NCBI RefSeq assembly: GCF_016798245.1
Contig: NZ_JAEUZA010000002.1
Location: forward strand, 248,001-312,000
Origin: Alkalicoccobacillus gibsonii
Lineage (GTDB): Bacteria > Bacillota > Bacilli > Bacillales > Bacillaceae_D
Direction: 5' to 3'
Length of the DNA: 64,000 nucleotides
Position 1 is the first letter of the stretch; each line of letters opens with the position of its first letter. The notes under the pieces were generated by a model that saw nothing but the letters and a program-made list of their open reading frames with translations, ran no database searches and had not been told where the DNA came from. Shown piece by piece: positions 15,272 through 24,958 of the stretch. The translations under genes were made by a program, and so were the position numbers.

Positions 15272-16187
15272 AACGCTGCTCTAGGCGAGCGATACGGTCA
15301 TTTAAATCTGGGTGAGTGGAGAATAGTTTAGACATTCCACCCTTGTTGTTAATCTTCATTGTTTGAACAGCTGAATCATCAGTATGGCCATTCTTCACGA
15401 CTGCACGATCAACATGACGCTGAAGAGAGCGAAGCGCGTGAATCATCTTATCATTTCCGGCAAGATCTGCTCCCCCGCGGTCAGCGTGGAATTCACGGTG
15501 ACGAGAGTAGGCACTTACAACCATACTTCCTAGGATCGAGAACAAAATCTGAAGAATAATGATTGTTGCAAATTGAACAACGAATTGAAGTTCAGGTCGT
15601 ACATAACGAGAAACAATCATCGCGATCACGCGAGATAAGAACACAACAAATGTATTCACAATCCCTTGTAGAAGTGTCATCGTAACCATGTCCCCGTTTG
15701 CTACGTGAGCTACCTCATGAGCAATAACACCTTCAACTGCGTCATCATCCATTGACTGCAGAAGTCCGGATGAAACAGCTACAAGCGAACGCTTTTTAGA
15801 CGGTCCAGTTGCAAAGGCATTAACCTCTGGTGATTGGTAGATCCCAACCTCAGGCATATGCATAAGTCCCGCTGCACGGGATAGACGATGTACTTTTTCA
15901 ACAATCGCACGTTCCTCATGAGATAGTGCTTCATCAGGATTTAACACCTTCACTTTCATCATCATCTTAGCAACCCAACGAGACATTGCCAGTGAGATGA
16001 ATGATCCAGCAAAACCGATCAATAAACTGAAGACCATCAAGGCTCCGAAGTTAATTCCTAATCCGCTGTCTGTACGGAAACCACCCTCACCAATGCCTGT
16101 GAACGTTACAATCAGTCCCCAAACAATGACAACGGTTGTCATAACCAAGATATTGGTTAACAAAAATAGTAGTAAACGCTTGCCCAA
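15270..16187 (-). CDS. htpX: membrane zinc metalloprotease HtpX
   Basis: This M48 protease of 305 residues has two N-terminal membrane segments (about 5-30 and 46-68). The zinc motif HEVAH is at 157-161, two further membrane segments follow, and the third ligand is in [15 protein letters not shown]. HtpX degrades misfolded membrane proteins together with FtsH. The start is TTG 16187, with GGGGGTG five bases upstream, and gives the standard N-terminus [16 protein letters not shown]. Confidence 0.93.
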   Translation of the reverse strand: MGKRLLLFLLTNILVMTTVVIVWGLIVTFTGIGEGGFRTDSGLGINFGALMVFSLLIGFAGSFISLAMSRWVAKMMMKVKVLNPDEALSHEERAIVEKVHRLSRAAGLMHMPEVGIYQSPEVNAFATGPSKKRSLVAVSSGLLQSMDDDAVEGVIAHEVAHVANGDMVTMTLLQGIVNTFVVFLSRVIAMIVSRYVRPELQFVVQFATIIILQILFSILGSMVVSAYSRHREFHADRGGADLAGNDKMIHALRSLQRHVDRAVVKNGHTDDSAVQTMKINNKGGMSKLFSTHPDLNDRIARLEQR

Positions 16188-16324
16188 ATTGACACCCCCG
16201 AAATAGTTGTATACTTCATCATACCACGTCTCACTCTGTTACATTCAAATTAGATGTCATGATTTTGTGAACCATTTTTCTCAGATTTAAGATCTATCAT
16301 AAAGTTGTCAGTAAAAGAGAGTAG

Positions 16325-16428
16325 TTTGTTAGATCCCTTAATAATTCCACGGAAAATTTTTGAATAATCATTTATCTATCACATTATCTAACAAAGTCGT
16401 TGATAACTGAATATTCAGCTTTTATGGT
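16325..16428 (+). promoter_or_regulatory. preT promoter with palindromic operators
   Basis: TTGATA (16400-16405) and TATGGT (16423-16428) are 17 bp apart. The spacer holds the perfect palindrome CTGAATATTCAG (16407-16418). Upstream, TTTGTTAGAT (16325-16334) recurs inverted as ATCTAACAAA (16386-16395), 61 bp start to start. The palindrome would block polymerase, and the outer pair could be activator or looping sites. No regulator gene accompanies the operon. Confidence 0.55.
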
Positions 16429-16477
16429 AGTACTATGAATTTAATTGAAAAAGCTGCCAGCTGGATAGGAGGATACG

Positions 16478-17854
16478 ATGAATGAGAATCTTACCGAAAT
16501 GTTGCGCACCAATTTTGAAGAAGTAGAACCTCCTTTGTCAAAGCAGGAAGCCGTTGAAGAAGCGAACAGGTGCTTGTACTGCTATGATGCCCCCTGTATA
16601 ACCGCATGTCCAACCGGAATTGATATCCCAACATTTATTAAGAAGATTACAACTGAGAATGTACTTGGTTCAGCACGTACGATCATGGAAGCTAATCCTG
16701 TAGGAGCAAGCTGTGCGAGAGTATGTCCAACCGACGAATTATGTGAAGGTGCGTGTGTTCTTCATGGATCAACAAAACCAATTATGATCGGAAAACTTCA
16801 ACGCTATGCTACAGATTGGGCTATTCACAATGAGAAGGTTTTATTTAGATCAGGACGGAGTAAAGGTCAGTCAGTCGGTATTGTAGGCAGTGGCCCGGCC
16901 GGACTCTCGGCCGCAAGAGAGTTAGCTGTTATGGGGTATGAGGTGACAATCTATGAAGCAGAAGCAGAAGCTGGTGGTTTAAATACGTATGGCATTGTTT
17001 CATTTCGGCTGCCTAAACGAATCTCTTTCTGGGAAGTAGAGCAAGTGAAGTCAGTTGGTGTAATGATCCTTACGAACACAAAGGTAGGCAGAGATATTGA
17101 ACTTACAGAGCTAAGAAACAAGCATGATGCAGTGATTTTAGCTATCGGTATGGCATCGGTTCCTTTTTTACAAATCGAAGGAGAAAAATTAGAAGGCGTA
17201 TACGATGCGATTGAATTTGTGAAATCAACCAAAAACAAAGAGCTCACAGAAGAGTTTTCTGGGAAACGAGTCGCAGTGATTGGGGCAGGGAACACAGCCA
17301 TTGACGGAGCTACTTGTGCAAAAAGATTGGGAGCGAGTAACGTAAAAATCCTTTACCGAAGAACGGAACATGAAATGACAGCTTATGATTTTGAATATGA
17401 GTTTGCCAAACAAGATGGCATTGAATTCAGGTGGTTAACAAGCCCTGCTAAAATCATCGGTAATCAGGAAGGAAGAGTAAAATCGATCGAATATATGGAG
17501 ATGGAGTTAACAGATGCAGATGTAGATGGAAGGCGAAAAACAATTCCAACTGGAAGCCGTCAGACGTTGCCAGTAGATTTCGTCATTCGTGCAATCGGCC
17601 AGACGAGGTATGCCGAATGGCTTACACAAGAAGGAATCAAGGTAGACCATGGTGTGATTGAGGTTGATCACGAACATTATGAAACGTCGATACCGGGGCT
17701 TTTCGCCTGTGGAGATGCTATTTTCAAAAATGGTTCAGGAGAGGCAATGGTTGTAACGGCTGCTGAGCAAGGAAAGCAAACGGCATATAGTGTGCACAAA
17801 TTTCTTTTAAACAAGCGAAAGCCGTTACGTGCAGAGGAGGTAAAGTATGGCTGA
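16478..17854 (+). CDS. preT: NAD-dependent dihydropyrimidine dehydrogenase subunit PreT
   Basis: This 458-residue flavoprotein is related to the glutamate synthase small subunit. The N-terminal iron-sulfur cysteines are C32, C35, C40, C44 and C79, C83, C89, C93. An FAD site (GIVGSGPAGLSAA, about 134-146) follows, then an NAD(P) site (VAVIGAGNTAIDGA). It feeds electrons to or from PreA for reduction of uracil and thymine to 5,6-dihydro forms, the first step of reductive pyrimidine breakdown. AGGAGG lies just before ATG 16478. The next gene, preA, overlaps by 8 bases. Confidence 0.92.
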   Translation: MNENLTEMLRTNFEEVEPPLSKQEAVEEANRCLYCYDAPCITACPTGIDIPTFIKKITTENVLGSARTIMEANPVGASCARVCPTDELCEGACVLHGSTKPIMIGKLQRYATDWAIHNEKVLFRSGRSKGQSVGIVGSGPAGLSAARELAVMGYEVTIYEAEAEAGGLNTYGIVSFRLPKRISFWEVEQVKSVGVMILTNTKVGRDIELTELRNKHDAVILAIGMASVPFLQIEGEKLEGVYDAIEFVKSTKNKELTEEFSGKRVAVIGAGNTAIDGATCAKRLGASNVKILYRRTEHEMTAYDFEYEFAKQDGIEFRWLTSPAKIIGNQEGRVKSIEYMEMELTDADVDGRRKTIPTGSRQTLPVDFVIRAIGQTRYAEWLTQEGIKVDHGVIEVDHEHYETSIPGLFACGDAIFKNGSGEAMVVTAAEQGKQTAYSVHKFLLNKRKPLRAEEVKYG

Positions 17855-19133
17855 TTTAACGAGTAACTTAGCAGGGATCGTCTCACCTAATCCGTTTTGG
17901 CTAGCAAGTGCCCCTCCGACGAACTCTGGATATCAGGTACAGCGCGCGTTTGAGGCAGGTTGGGGTGGAGCTGTCTGGAAAACGTTAGGCGAGCCAATTA
18001 TCAATTCGACCTCAAGATTTGCCGCTGTCTCATTTAATGGACAGAGAGTAGCAGGCTTTAACAACATCGAGTTAATCAGTGATCGTCCTCTTGACGTTAA
18101 CTTACGAGAAATTGAAGAAACAAAGAAGCGGTTTCCCGACCGAGCGATCGTTGCGTCCTTAATGGTTGAGCCAAAGCAGGAAAAGTGGCACGAAATTGTT
18201 AAAAAGGTTGAAGCCGTTGGAGTAGATGGATTGGAATTGAACTTTGGGTGTCCGCACGGTATGGCTGAAAGAGGAATGGGTGCAGCCTCTGGACAGGTGC
18301 CAGCTCTTGTTGAAAGTCAAACTTATTGGGTGAAGGAGGTAGCCCAAACGCCTGTCATTGTTAAGCTAACCCCTAACATTACGGATATTACCGCGACAGC
18401 AGAAGCGGCCGTGTTAGGTGGAGCGGATGCAATCAGCTTGATCAATACGATTAATAGTTTAGCCTCTGTTGATATTCATACGTGGAATACGGTCCCAAAC
18501 GTAGATGGATTAGGAACGCACGGTGGATACTGCGGTCCCGCAGTTAAGCCAATTGCGTTACACATGCTTGGAGAATGCGCTAGAAATGACTTAGTCACTG
18601 TTCCGATTTCAGGGATTGGGGGCATTTCAAACTGGCAAAACGTTGTTGAATTTATGTTAATGGGCTCAACAACCATTCAAGTGTGTACAGCTGCGATGCA
18701 CCATGGGTTTAGAATCGTTGAAGATATGATTGATGGCTTATCAAACTATTTAGATGACAAAGGGATCGATTCTGTGTCGGAGCTAATCGGTCGCTCTGTT
18801 CCTAAGTATTCAGATTGGGGGAACGTCAACTTAAATCATCAGATCGTTGCCCGGATTCAAACAGACACCTGTATCAACTGTAATAAATGTCAGATCGCTT
18901 GTGAAGATACAGCACATCAATGTATTAGTCGATACAAGGAGGCCTCTGGCGCGTCTTATCTGGCTGTCAATGAAGAGGAGTGTGTAGGATGCAATCTTTG
19001 TTCTATCGTCTGTCCTGTAGAAGGAGCCATTGAAATGGTACCGATAGCAAATGGGCTTCCGCCTTTATCTTGGAATGATCGGCAACATGCAATAAACACG
19101 TTACAGACGTCAACATATATAGGAGGAAAATAA
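17847..19133 (+). CDS. preA: dihydropyrimidine dehydrogenase catalytic subunit PreA
   Basis: This 428-residue protein joins a dihydroorotate-dehydrogenase-like FMN barrel (about 1-310, with LELNFGCPHGM and ISGIGGI) to a two-cluster ferredoxin domain. The cluster cysteines are C342, C345, C348, C352 and C379, C382, C385, C389. With PreT it forms the NAD-linked dehydrogenase acting on uracil and thymine. ATG 17847 follows GAGGAGG and overlaps preT, indicating coupled translation. Confidence 0.93.
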   Translation: MADLTSNLAGIVSPNPFWLASAPPTNSGYQVQRAFEAGWGGAVWKTLGEPIINSTSRFAAVSFNGQRVAGFNNIELISDRPLDVNLREIEETKKRFPDRAIVASLMVEPKQEKWHEIVKKVEAVGVDGLELNFGCPHGMAERGMGAASGQVPALVESQTYWVKEVAQTPVIVKLTPNITDITATAEAAVLGGADAISLINTINSLASVDIHTWNTVPNVDGLGTHGGYCGPAVKPIALHMLGECARNDLVTVPISGIGGISNWQNVVEFMLMGSTTIQVCTAAMHHGFRIVEDMIDGLSNYLDDKGIDSVSELIGRSVPKYSDWGNVNLNHQIVARIQTDTCINCNKCQIACEDTAHQCISRYKEASGASYLAVNEEECVGCNLCSIVCPVEGAIEMVPIANGLPPLSWNDRQHAINTLQTSTYIGGK

Positions 19134-20549
19134 ATGAGTACGTTAATTCAAAACGGAATTATTGTAACAGCCTCTGACACGTTTGAAGCAGATCTACTTG
19201 TACAGGGAGAACAAATTGTTGCCATCGGGACAGGGTTACATGAAGACGGAGCAGAGATCATCAACGCGGAAGGGTGTTATATTTTCCCGGGAGGAGTGGA
19301 TCCCCATACGCATCTAGACATGCCATTTGGAGGAACGGTGACGGCAGATGATTTTGAATCGGGAACCATTGCAGCAGCATTTGGAGGAACGACAACCATT
19401 ATTGATTTTTGTTTAACTGAAAAGAAAAAACCTATAAAAGATGCAATTCAAACCTGGCATGAAAAATCTAAGGGAAGAGCGGCAATCGACTACAGTTTTC
19501 ACCTAATGATTGGAGAGGCTACGGAAGAGGTGTTGGCACAGCTGCCTTCTGTTATTAACGAAGAAGGCATTTCATCCTTTAAGGTGTTTATGGCCTACAA
19601 GAATGTTTTTCAAGCGGATGACGCCACGTTGTTCCATACATTAAAAAAGGCAAAGGAATTAGGTGTCTTAGTGATGGTACATGCAGAGAACGGGGATGTC
19701 ATTGATTACTTAACGAAGGAAGCGTTAGCAAATGGACAGACCGAACCGATCTATCACGCACTGACTAGACCGGTTGAGGTTGAAGGAGAAGCCACAGGGC
19801 GTGCCTGTCAGCTTACAGCCCTCGCTGATTCTCAGCTGTACGTGGTTCATGTTAGTTGCGAGGAGGCGGTTAGAAAAATTGAAGAGGCACGGCGTGCGGG
19901 AGCGGACATATGGGGGGAAACATGCCCTCAGTATTTGACGCTTGATATTGATGATCTACGAAAACCAGAATTTGAAGGTGCTAAATACGTATGGTCACCT
20001 CCTCTTAGAGAAAAATCACATCAAGACGTCCTATGGAATGCCTTACGAACAGGAGCCCTTCAAACAATTGGTAGTGATCAATGCTCCTTTCATTTTAAAG
20101 GTCAAAAAACTCTAGGTGTGGAGGATTTCACAAAGATCCCTAATGGAGGACCAATGATTGAGGATCGTATGAGCATTTTATACTCAGAAGGAGTTGCAGA
20201 GGAGCGTATCACATTAAATCAATTTGTTGACGTCACCTCGACTCGAGCATCCAAGTTGTTTGGCTTATATCCAAAGAAGGGAACCATTGCAATTGGCTCC
20301 GACGCAGACCTGGTCATTTTTGATCCATTTGCCGTTCGAACAATTTCTTCAGACACGCACCACATGAAAGTAGACTACAGCGCATTTGAAGGGAAGCAGG
20401 TAAAGGGAGTTGTGCGAACGGTTTTATCTAAAGGAAAGGTGATCATTCAGGATCAAGCGTATAAAGGAAATGCGGGGGACGGTCAGTACATTAAACGCGC
20501 AAAATACAACGAGCAGCTACGTAATCAAATCTATGTTGAACATGTGTGA
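19134..20549 (+). CDS. hydA: dihydropyrimidinase (D-hydantoinase)
   Basis: The 471-residue amidohydrolase carries the metal motif DPHTHLD (H58, H60), the carboxylated-lysine segment FKVFMAYKN near residue 150, and downstream HAENG and VHVSCEEA metal ligands. It opens the dihydropyrimidine ring to N-carbamoyl-beta-alanine or its 2-methyl form, the second step of the pathway. ATG 19134 directly follows the preA stop and has AGGAGGAAAA upstream. Confidence 0.93.
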   Translation: MSTLIQNGIIVTASDTFEADLLVQGEQIVAIGTGLHEDGAEIINAEGCYIFPGGVDPHTHLDMPFGGTVTADDFESGTIAAAFGGTTTIIDFCLTEKKKPIKDAIQTWHEKSKGRAAIDYSFHLMIGEATEEVLAQLPSVINEEGISSFKVFMAYKNVFQADDATLFHTLKKAKELGVLVMVHAENGDVIDYLTKEALANGQTEPIYHALTRPVEVEGEATGRACQLTALADSQLYVVHVSCEEAVRKIEEARRAGADIWGETCPQYLTLDIDDLRKPEFEGAKYVWSPPLREKSHQDVLWNALRTGALQTIGSDQCSFHFKGQKTLGVEDFTKIPNGGPMIEDRMSILYSEGVAEERITLNQFVDVTSTRASKLFGLYPKKGTIAIGSDADLVIFDPFAVRTISSDTHHMKVDYSAFEGKQVKGVVRTVLSKGKVIIQDQAYKGNAGDGQYIKRAKYNEQLRNQIYVEHV

Positions 20550-20580
20550 GAAGCTAATTTAAGAGAGGGTGAAAGCAGGA

Positions 20581-22047
20581 ATGGCTAAGAATCAATATTT
20601 AAAATCTCCAGATTTGTTTCCTGTCACTGAGCAAAACCGTTTAATTAGCTCGTTTGGTTTTGCTGTTCTCTGGACTAGTATGGCAGTTGTTCTTGCAGCA
20701 TTCGCCATAGGTGGCGATGCCATTCAACAGATACCTCTGCATTTAGTCATCCTTGCTACACTTGTTGGATCAGTTGGAATTGGAGTTTGTATGACACTGA
20801 CAGGTGATATTGGAATTGAGCATGGGCTTTCATTTCCTGTCTACATGCGAGCGCCATTTGGCACGATTGGTACTCACATCCCCTCTATTATTAGAGGATT
20901 TGTGGCGTCCTGTTGGTTTGGGGTAAATACCTTTTTTGGAGCAACAGGCATTAATGCAATTTTATTTATTCTGTATGGAATTGATCAATGGTTCCTATGC
21001 TTCCTTGTTTTTGCCGCACTACAACTATTAAACACAGCATTTGGCATTAAAGCCATTGAGAAATTTGCTAACTTAGCGGCTCCGATCATTGTGATCATTT
21101 CTGGCTGGATGTACCTGGTGTTATCAGATCAAGCCCAGGCTGCAGGAAGAAACATTTGGGGCTGGGTTGAAAATCCGGCTACAGGCACAGCGGTGATTGG
21201 AGCATTTGCGATTACTGCAATGGCCACAATGGGCTTCTGGGGAACATTAGCCGCAGATATGCCTTCCATTTCACGGTTCATCAAGGCACCAAAGCATGAA
21301 CGCAACTGGTTTAAGCGGAATAAGGCTCAATTAATCGGAAGTATTGTTGCAATGCCTATAGTACACACATGTATGGTCATAGTAGGTGCGGTTTCCTACA
21401 TTGCCGTTTTTATCTCAAATCCAGTGGATGCATTAGTTGAGACCTCCAGCAATGTCGTTATTCTAGGTATTCTAATGCTAATGATCGCTTTGGCGCAGTG
21501 GTCTACGAATACATCATCCAACTTAATTCCGGCTGCAACGATCTTTTCTAATGTAGGAGGTCCAAGAGTACCTCACTGGATTGGTGTCATGATTGCTGGT
21601 TTAATCGGTATTTTGGTTCAACCATGGAATCTCTTTTCTATTATTGTCCCTGCCTTATTAATTGTAGGTGGCATTTTAGCGGCGATTGTTGGAATTCTTG
21701 TTGTTGATTATTACATCCTCAGAAAACGCAGAGTGAATGTCCCTGAACTTTATGAGGAAGGCGGTCAATACTACTACTGGAAAGGATTAAACCTTGCTGG
21801 ATTATTTTCTTGGTTGATTGGAGGGGGCGTATCACTCCTCATACCTAGCTACTCCTACTTAGTTGGATTTGCGATAGGAGGTTTACTTTATTACGTCAGT
21901 GCGAAGTATTGGTGGTTTAGAAAATACAGACAGGAGGAGCTGGAGGATCCGAGCGATGAACGATTTTTAGGATTAACTGTAGGAAGGGAATGGGTCATTG
22001 ATGAGGAGGAAGAAGAGGAGATCGAACAACTTGCTGAAGAGGCATAG
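20581..22047 (+). CDS. NCS1-family pyrimidine/hydantoin permease
   Basis: The 488-residue protein has about 12 membrane segments. The N-terminal LKSPDLFPVTEQNRLISSFGFAVLWTSMA is typical of NCS1 carriers, as is GFWGTLAADMPSISRFIK. A strongly acidic tail (DEEEEEEIEQLAEEA) ends it. From its place in the operon it should import uracil, thymine or dihydropyrimidines. ATG 20581 has GAGAGGG 11 bases upstream. The in-frame GTG 20569 lies within that site. Confidence 0.88.
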   Translation: MAKNQYLKSPDLFPVTEQNRLISSFGFAVLWTSMAVVLAAFAIGGDAIQQIPLHLVILATLVGSVGIGVCMTLTGDIGIEHGLSFPVYMRAPFGTIGTHIPSIIRGFVASCWFGVNTFFGATGINAILFILYGIDQWFLCFLVFAALQLLNTAFGIKAIEKFANLAAPIIVIISGWMYLVLSDQAQAAGRNIWGWVENPATGTAVIGAFAITAMATMGFWGTLAADMPSISRFIKAPKHERNWFKRNKAQLIGSIVAMPIVHTCMVIVGAVSYIAVFISNPVDALVETSSNVVILGILMLMIALAQWSTNTSSNLIPAATIFSNVGGPRVPHWIGVMIAGLIGILVQPWNLFSIIVPALLIVGGILAAIVGILVVDYYILRKRRVNVPELYEEGGQYYYWKGLNLAGLFSWLIGGGVSLLIPSYSYLVGFAIGGLLYYVSAKYWWFRKYRQEELEDPSDERFLGLTVGREWVIDEEEEEEIEQLAEEA

Positions 22048-22290
22048 ATGGGAGATGGCGGAATGGCAGAGTACGGGTATTTTCTATCAGAAAAACAGTT
22101 AATAGATCAACATCTTGAAGAGGGGTATGACATTGTGGACGTGAATGATGATTTGAACGGGACAACAGTGCAATTTGGCCAACGCGAAAGTGGAGAACGA
22201 ACATTAATTCATATCGGAAATGCTAATTCGAGAAAATATCTTGCTACTATGCTTTCTGTCCAGCTTGCAAATAGGAGGAAGGTGACATGA
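22048..22290 (+). CDS. uncharacterised 80-residue protein in the pyrimidine operon
   Basis: I do not recognise this family. It is small, acidic and soluble, with alternating strand-like segments (YGYFLSEKQLIDQHLEEGYDIVDVNDDLNGTTVQFGQ) and RTLIHIGNANSRKYLATML near the end. It starts directly after the permease stop and overlaps the next gene by ATGA, so it is translated within the operon. A second ATG at 22063 with GGGAG eight bases upstream is an equally good start. It could be a regulatory or accessory protein of the permease or hydrolase; nothing proves this. Confidence 0.7.
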   Translation: MGDGGMAEYGYFLSEKQLIDQHLEEGYDIVDVNDDLNGTTVQFGQRESGERTLIHIGNANSRKYLATMLSVQLANRRKVT

Positions 22291-23522
22291 ATCAACAAAA
22301 GCTAGCTATAAATGGAGCACGATTACGTCAGACGCTTGAAGACCTGTCTGCTTTTGGTGCAACCGAAAGACGAGGAGTAACAAGACTTGCTCTTACAAAC
22401 GAAGATATGAACGCAAGAAATTACTTTAAAGAGCAATGTGAAGTGTTAGGGATGGTTGTGACTGTAGATGACATGGGTGTGATGTATAGCAAATTAGAAG
22501 GTAAGAATCCCGATCTACCCGCCATTTATGTTGGATCACACCTTGACTCGGTTCAAAAAGGAGGACGCTTTGACGGTGTTCTAGGTGTAGTAGCTGGACT
22601 AGAAGTTGTACGCTATCTCGTGGAAGAGGATATCCAACCCGAATGCTCTATTATTGTTGTCAATTTCACGAATGAGGAAGGAGCAAGATTTGAGCCTTCG
22701 ATGATGGCATCCGGAGTCATTGCTGGAAAGTTTGATAAAGACAAGATGCTAAATACTAGAGATACAAGCGATATCACTGTTCAAGAAGCGTTACAGGATA
22801 TCGGCTATGTAGGTTTAGTAGAAAACCGTATGACTCATGGAAAAGCATTCCTTGAGCTTCATATTGAACAAGGGCCAGTTCTGGAGGCCGAGTCTCTTAA
22901 AATTGGTGCAGTAGAATGTGTCGTAGGAATGAGCTGTTACGAGATTGAGATTAGAGGAGAATCTAATCATGCAGGAACAACACCTCAACAGATGAGACGG
23001 GATGCACTAACCGCTGCTAACCGTTGCATGACGGCTTTACATGAAAAGCTCGGTAAGCTTGATCCTACTTTAGTGTATACCATGGGACGATTCAACGTCT
23101 TTCCAAACATTCATACGGTTATCCCAAATAAAGTGGTCTTTTCTCTTGAAGCAAGACATCAAAGTGCGGAGATTCTTCAAAAAGTGGAAGATATCATTCA
23201 TGCAATTGTAAGCGGAATGCAAGGGGAATGTGGGCAATCGGTCAAAAAGCTTTGGTCTAGGGAGACAGTCTGGTTTGATCCTGACCTCGTTCATAGAATT
23301 GAGAAAGCAGCTCAAACTCTCGATCTTTCATTTAAGAGAATGGTCAGTGGTGCAGGGCATGATGCACAATTTATTTCTACAATGATGCCTACTGCCATGA
23401 TATTTGTACCAAGTGCAGGCGGGAAAAGTCATGATGAAGATGAGTATACCTCCTGGGAAGAATGCGAGAATGGAGTCAATCTGTTACTAGAGACCGTATT
23501 AGAGCTTTCAGGATCAAGATAA
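22287..23522 (+). CDS. M20-family N-carbamoyl amino acid hydrolase (beta-ureidopropionase-like)
   Basis: A 411-residue metal-dependent amidohydrolase. GSHLDSV (H85, D87), D96 and NFTNEEGARF (E130, E131) form the metal site, and SGAGHDAQ holds the C-terminal ligand. The family includes allantoate amidohydrolase, L-carbamoylase and beta-ureidopropionase. Operon context points to the last, releasing ammonia, CO2 and beta-alanine. It begins at an ATGA overlap with the 80-residue gene, behind AGGAGGAAGG. Confidence 0.88.
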   Translation: MNQQKLAINGARLRQTLEDLSAFGATERRGVTRLALTNEDMNARNYFKEQCEVLGMVVTVDDMGVMYSKLEGKNPDLPAIYVGSHLDSVQKGGRFDGVLGVVAGLEVVRYLVEEDIQPECSIIVVNFTNEEGARFEPSMMASGVIAGKFDKDKMLNTRDTSDITVQEALQDIGYVGLVENRMTHGKAFLELHIEQGPVLEAESLKIGAVECVVGMSCYEIEIRGESNHAGTTPQQMRRDALTAANRCMTALHEKLGKLDPTLVYTMGRFNVFPNIHTVIPNKVVFSLEARHQSAEILQKVEDIIHAIVSGMQGECGQSVKKLWSRETVWFDPDLVHRIEKAAQTLDLSFKRMVSGAGHDAQFISTMMPTAMIFVPSAGGKSHDEDEYTSWEECENGVNLLLETVLELSGSR

Positions 23523-23542
23523 GTGAAGGGAGTGTTGCTCGG

Positions 23543-24892
23543 GTGAAACCCATGACAGGTCAAACGCATGAAGAGAAGGATCAACAATACGTGTGGCATG
23601 CAATGCATCGGTATCAACCAGATAAACAACCAATGGTTGCAGAGAAAGGAGAAGGCTCTTGGTTTTTTGATACAAAGGGTCAGCGTTACATGGACGGGGT
23701 CTCTGGACTTTGGTGTTTGAATCTAGGGCATGGCCAGTCAGAAATCATAGATGCAGCGACCAAACAAATGAGTGAGCTCGCATATTTCCCTCTATCCCTC
23801 GGCCATAAGCCGGCGATTGAATTAGCAGAAAAGCTGGATCAGCTTTTAGGTGGATATCGTACGTTTTTTGCAAATGGCGGATCTGATGCAAATGAAACAG
23901 CCTTTAAGTTAGCAAGGCAGCATCATAAGCAGACGGGGCATCCAGAGAAATATAAGATCATCTCACGGTATCGTGCATACCACGGGAATTCGTTAGGAGC
24001 CCTAAGTGCTACTGCGCAGGCCAATCGAAAAATGAAATACGACCCTATCGCACCTGGATTTCTACATGTACCACCACCCTACGCATACCGGTCAAGCTTT
24101 GGAAATCCATTGAGAGATGATGAACTGGCAGCAGATTATTTAGAGCAAACAATTCTTTGGGAAGGACCAGAGTCAGTTGCCGCTTTTATAATGGAACCCA
24201 TTATCTCAGGAGGAGGAGTCCTCTATCCGCAGACCTCGCTGTATTATGACCGGGTTAGAGAGATTTGTGACAAGTACAATGTACTGTTAATCCTAGATGA
24301 AGTTGTTTCTGGCTTTGGACGAACAGGCAGGATGTTTGGTCATCTACATGCTGAGAACTTTAAACCAGATATTATCACTCTGGCAAAAGGCTTAACAAGT
24401 GGTTACCTTCCTCTAGGAGCTACCTGTGTAAAGCGAAGTATCTATGAATCCTTTAAAGAACAGTCGGAAGATAATCATTTTAGGCATATCTCTACCTACG
24501 GAGGCCACCCTGCCTCATGCGCCGCTGCATTAAAAGCCATTGAGATTATTGAGCGAGATCATATCGTAGAAAGAGTGGAGGAGCTAGGTGATCGAATTCT
24601 AGGTAAATTAAAACAGCTAACAGAATGGCCGATGGTAGGGGATGTCCGGGGTATTGGATTTTTATATGGCATTGAACTTGTGAGCGACAAATCAACAAAA
24701 ACGCCCGCCCCGGATGCAATGTTGACATCTGTAGTGGTAGCATGTCAGGCGAAGGGACTTATTATCGGTAAAAACAGCGACACGATTCCAAACGGAAGTA
24801 ATGTTCTCATACTAGCCCCGCCCCTCACATCAACAGAAGAGGACCTTGAATTTTTGGTGAGGACAGTAACAGAAGTGATACGAGAATTGTAG
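23543..24892 (+). CDS. class III aminotransferase, probably beta-alanine transaminase
   Basis: This 449-residue fold-type I PLP enzyme has GGSDANETAFKLAR (PLP phosphate site), LILDEVVSGFGRTG and the Schiff-base lysine in TLAKGLTSGYLPLGA. In this operon it should convert beta-alanine (or 3-aminoisobutyrate) to malonate semialdehyde, completing the pathway. GTG 23543 has AAGGGAG ten bases upstream. ATG 23552 has none, and the frame further upstream overlaps the previous gene. Confidence 0.87.
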   Translation: MKPMTGQTHEEKDQQYVWHAMHRYQPDKQPMVAEKGEGSWFFDTKGQRYMDGVSGLWCLNLGHGQSEIIDAATKQMSELAYFPLSLGHKPAIELAEKLDQLLGGYRTFFANGGSDANETAFKLARQHHKQTGHPEKYKIISRYRAYHGNSLGALSATAQANRKMKYDPIAPGFLHVPPPYAYRSSFGNPLRDDELAADYLEQTILWEGPESVAAFIMEPIISGGGVLYPQTSLYYDRVREICDKYNVLLILDEVVSGFGRTGRMFGHLHAENFKPDIITLAKGLTSGYLPLGATCVKRSIYESFKEQSEDNHFRHISTYGGHPASCAAALKAIEIIERDHIVERVEELGDRILGKLKQLTEWPMVGDVRGIGFLYGIELVSDKSTKTPAPDAMLTSVVVACQAKGLIIGKNSDTIPNGSNVLILAPPLTSTEEDLEFLVRTVTEVIREL

Positions 24893-24907
24893 AAGATGAG
24901 AGTGGAG

Positions 24908-24935
24908 GATAGGCCTTGGGGGTCTATCTTTTTTT
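24908..24935 (+). terminator. terminator of the pyrimidine operon
   Basis: GATAGGCC (24908-24915) pairs with GGGTCTATC (24920-24928), followed by seven T more or less. The tract runs on as GTGTGTAGGGCTGGG into the next array. Confidence 0.75.
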
Positions 24936-24958
24936 GTGTGTAGGGCTGGGATGGATGG

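Noticed and set aside
23462-23542. Aminotransferase start at ATG 23462
   Set aside because: It would overlap the hydrolase gene by 61 bases without a ribosome binding site; GTG 23543 has one.
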